A DNA stretch of 64,000 nucleotides. Source: Pannonibacter tanglangensis. Lineage in GTDB: Bacteria; Pseudomonadota; Alphaproteobacteria; Rhizobiales; Stappiaceae. Below, one piece after another: positions 62,407 through 64,000 of the stretch. The notes under the pieces are model-generated. The model was not told the DNA's origin, searched no databases, and saw nothing but the letters and a program-made list of their open reading frames with translations. The translations under genes and the position numbers were made by a program. Positions within the stretch are counted from its first letter, which is position 1; each line of letters opens with the position of its first letter. The stretch is from NCBI RefSeq assembly GCF_009915685.1, contig NZ_JAABLP010000003.1; one strand, 5' to 3'.

Positions 62407-62727
62407 ATGGCTACCAGCAAAGTGACCGACGCCAGCTTCGACGCCGACGTCCTCAATTCCTCCGAACCGGTCGTGGTCGACTTCTGGGCCGAATGGTGCG
62501 GTCCGTGCAAGATGATCGCTCCGGCGCTTGAGGAAATCTCCGAGGAGATGGCCGGCAAGGTCAAGATCGCCAAGATCAACATCGACGAGAACCAGGCGAT
62601 GGCCATGAAGTATGGCGTCCGCTCCATCCCGATGCTGATCCTGTTCAAGAACGGCGAGCCGATGGCCACCCAGGTGGGCGCCGCCCCGAAGGGCAAGATC
62701 GCCGACTGGATCAGGAACGCCCTCTGA
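62407..62727 (+). CDS. trxA: thioredoxin
   Basis: 106 aa thioredoxin with the redox pair Cys31 and Cys34 in WCGPCK and the cis-proline region RSIPML. It reduces ribonucleotide reductase and other disulphides in the cytoplasm. The ATG at 62407 is the usual family start; an in-frame GTG at 62398 would add three residues. The addA-trxA neighbourhood is typical for Hyphomicrobiales. Confidence 0.97.
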   Translation: MATSKVTDASFDADVLNSSEPVVVDFWAEWCGPCKMIAPALEEISEEMAGKVKIAKINIDENQAMAMKYGVRSIPMLILFKNGEPMATQVGAAPKGKIADWIRNAL

Positions 62728-62994
62728 GACCGGAGGCCTCGGCCACCGGTGCCGCCGCACCGCATCTGCGGATTGGCAGGCGCGGTCCGGCAGGGTAAAG
62801 ACAGGCCAGGGCCGGTTCCAGCCCCGGGCAAGCCGAATGGGTCACGCTGCGACAGCTGGCCCCATGCCCGGCAGGCTCGCGGCGAACCGGCCTTTGCTTG
62901 TGTTCCCCGCCCCGGACCCGCCGGCTGACAGGCAGGCGGCGCAGGCGAGGGAACGCCCAACCCAGGAACTGCCCCAACCAGGGATGTTTGACAA
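62728..62994. other. intergenic region trxA-grpE
   Basis: 267 GC-rich bases without a convincing gene. I see neither a CIRCE element (HrcA operator) nor a clear heat-shock sigma-32 promoter before grpE; short GC-rich repeats built on CAGGC are scattered through it. Confidence 0.4.
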
Positions 62995-63591
62995 ATGACC
63001 GACGAGACCAACACTCCCGAGGCGGATACCGCTGCCACGGCGGCCGAAGCCGGCGCCGGCGCCGACGCTGCCCTTGATCCCGTCGAGGTGCTCAAGGCGG
63101 AGAACGCCGAGCTGAAGGACCGGGCCCTGCGCGTGATGGCGGAGATGGAAAATCTGCGCCGCCGCACGGAAAAGGAAATCAAGGATGTCCGCCAGTATGC
63201 GGTCGCCGGCTTCGCCCGCGACATGCTGACCGTGTCGGACAACCTGCGCCGGGCGCTCGAGGCCCTGCCGGCAGATGCACGCGAGAGCGCCGACGCCGGA
63301 CTGACGGCCCTGATCGAAGGAGTCGAGATGACCGAACGCGAGCTCCTGAACCAGCTCGACAAGCACGGGGTCAAGAAGCTCGATCCCATGGGCCAGAAGT
63401 TCGACCCGAACTTCCATCAGGCCATGTTCGAGGTGCCGAACCCGAACGTGCCGAACAACACCGTCGTCCAGGTCGTGCAGGCGGGCTATGCCATCGCCGA
63501 CCGCGTGCTGCGCCCGGCCCTCGTCGGCGTCGCCAAGGGCGGCCCGAAGGAAGCGCCGGCGCCGGAAGCGGGTGTCGACACCACGGCCTGA
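62995..63591 (+). CDS. grpE: nucleotide exchange factor GrpE
   Basis: 198 aa. An acidic, Ala-rich N-terminus is followed by the long coiled coil (VLKAENAELKDRALRVMAEM, NLRRRTEKEI) and the beta-wing domain ending in NTVVQVVQAGYAIADRVLRPALV, the GrpE signature. It releases ADP from DnaK. Neither hrcA nor dnaK is adjacent, so its heat regulation must come from its own promoter. Confidence 0.96.
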   Translation: MTDETNTPEADTAATAAEAGAGADAALDPVEVLKAENAELKDRALRVMAEMENLRRRTEKEIKDVRQYAVAGFARDMLTVSDNLRRALEALPADARESADAGLTALIEGVEMTERELLNQLDKHGVKKLDPMGQKFDPNFHQAMFEVPNPNVPNNTVVQVVQAGYAIADRVLRPALVGVAKGGPKEAPAPEAGVDTTA

Positions 63592-63634
63592 CCGGGCCCC
63601 GGGCTTCTGCCGTGGCGATGTCCGGACCTTCATG

Positions 63635-63673
63635 AAAAAGGGCGCGTCCCGCCGGTCGGCAGGGCGCGCCCTT
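63635..63673 (-). terminator. rho-independent terminator between grpE and amgK-like gene
   Basis: AAGGGCGCG (63638-63646) pairs with CGCGCCCTT (63665-63673), a 9-bp stem. On the minus strand it is followed by a T-run, so it ends the amgK-like transcript; on the plus strand the tail CCTGTTT is weaker but may also serve grpE. Confidence 0.75.
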
Positions 63674-63693
63674 CCTGTTTGCCCTGACGCCGG

Positions 63694-64000
63694 TCAGGTG
63701 CCGATGCGTCGGTGAAACCAGGTCCGCAGGCCATCGAGAACCGGATGGGCCAGCGCACGGTCGAGATAGCCCGCCATGCGCGGCAGATGCGCCATGTAGC
63801 CCGGCTTGCCTTCCCGCAGATTGAGACGGATGAACAGGCCGAGGATCTTGGCCACCCGCTGCGCGGCCGTCACCGCATAGGCCGCATGGAAGGCGTCGGC
63901 ATCGAAGTCCGGCGTCACCGCCCGCCGCGCGGCCACATAGACCTCGACCAGATGCCGCTCCAGCGCGACGCTCATGTCGACACGGGCATCCAGCGCCAGC
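63694..64000 (-). CDS. aminoglycoside phosphotransferase-type sugar kinase, AmgK-like (partial, 3' end)
   Basis: Only the last 101 codons are in the window; the frame is open to the right edge, so the first Met (63975) is not the true start. The text LDARVDMSVALERHLVEVYVAAR, AAQRVAKILGLFIRLNLREGKP and YMAHLPRMAGYLDRALAHPVL matches the C-terminus of AmgK, the MurNAc/GlcNAc anomeric kinase that feeds MurU in peptidoglycan recycling. It is convergent with grpE and ends at a strong terminator. Confidence 0.72.
   Translation of the reverse strand, partial: LALDARVDMSVALERHLVEVYVAARRAVTPDFDADAFHAAYAVTAAQRVAKILGLFIRLNLREGKPGYMAHLPRMAGYLDRALAHPVLDGLRTWFHRRIGT

Noticed and set aside
62711..62977. Small minus-strand frame between trxA and grpE
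   Set aside because: No ribosome site, no recognisable motif, Arg/Pro/Gly-rich translation, and overlap with the trxA end.

Overview
The window is GC-rich, densely packed chromosomal DNA. It most likely comes from an alphaproteobacterium of the Hyphomicrobiales (Rhizobiales); a Stappiaceae-like organism would fit, but the family is a guess. Four things point there: the housekeeping order rnd-lptC-lptA-lptB-rpoN-hpf-ptsN, the murU-addB-addA-trxA block, a cellulose operon that ends in the rhizobial-type genes bcsK and bcsN, and a perfect CtrA-type box (TTAA-N7-TTAAC) upstream of bcsA. I see no insertion sequence, phage or CRISPR array.

Layout. (1) 1-7058 looks like the end of a surface-glycan locus: a polysaccharide deacetylase, then an overlapping five-gene operon (acyl carrier protein, FabG-like SDR, AMP-dependent ligase, LuxE-like acyl-protein synthetase, LuxC-like acyl reductase) without any luciferase, then a convergent GNAT-like protein. 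(2) 7642-16695 is the cellulose operon bcsA-bcsB-bcsZ-bcsK-bcsN behind an AT-rich 583-base leader. (3) 16827-24686 is kdpFABCDE, with helically phased TTTACGC repeats in front of it. (4) 24705-27456 holds a cytochrome P450 with its ferredoxin and a divergent AraC regulator. (5) 27460-36023 is a pectin/uronate catabolic operon (uxaC, TRAP transporter, kdgF, kduI, kduD, uxaA) with a divergent GntR regulator. (6) 36099-40557 contains small regulators and an NDUFA9-like SDR, followed by tRNA-Leu(CAG). (7) 41088-47291 is RNase D, LptC/LptA/LptB, sigma-54, HPF and PtsN. (8) 47550-54758 is a GT4 glycosyltransferase and then a compact operon built around an amino acid:carrier-protein ligase (carrier protein, acyl-CoA dehydrogenase-like flavoprotein, ligase, DUF1839 protein, GH2 hydrolase). 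(9) 54923-64000 is murU, addB, addA, trxA, grpE and the 3' part of a convergent amgK-like kinase.

The two best candidates for undescribed biology are both carrier-protein systems. The operon at 1274-5912 should activate an acid, hold it on an ACP and reductively release it through LuxE/LuxC relatives, beside glycan genes. The operon at 48870-54758 should load an amino acid onto a dedicated carrier protein, where a flavoprotein lacking the usual C-terminal ACAD motif, an uncharacterised DUF1839 protein and a GH2 enzyme could act on it. The products of both are unknown; those roles are inferred from protein families and gene order.
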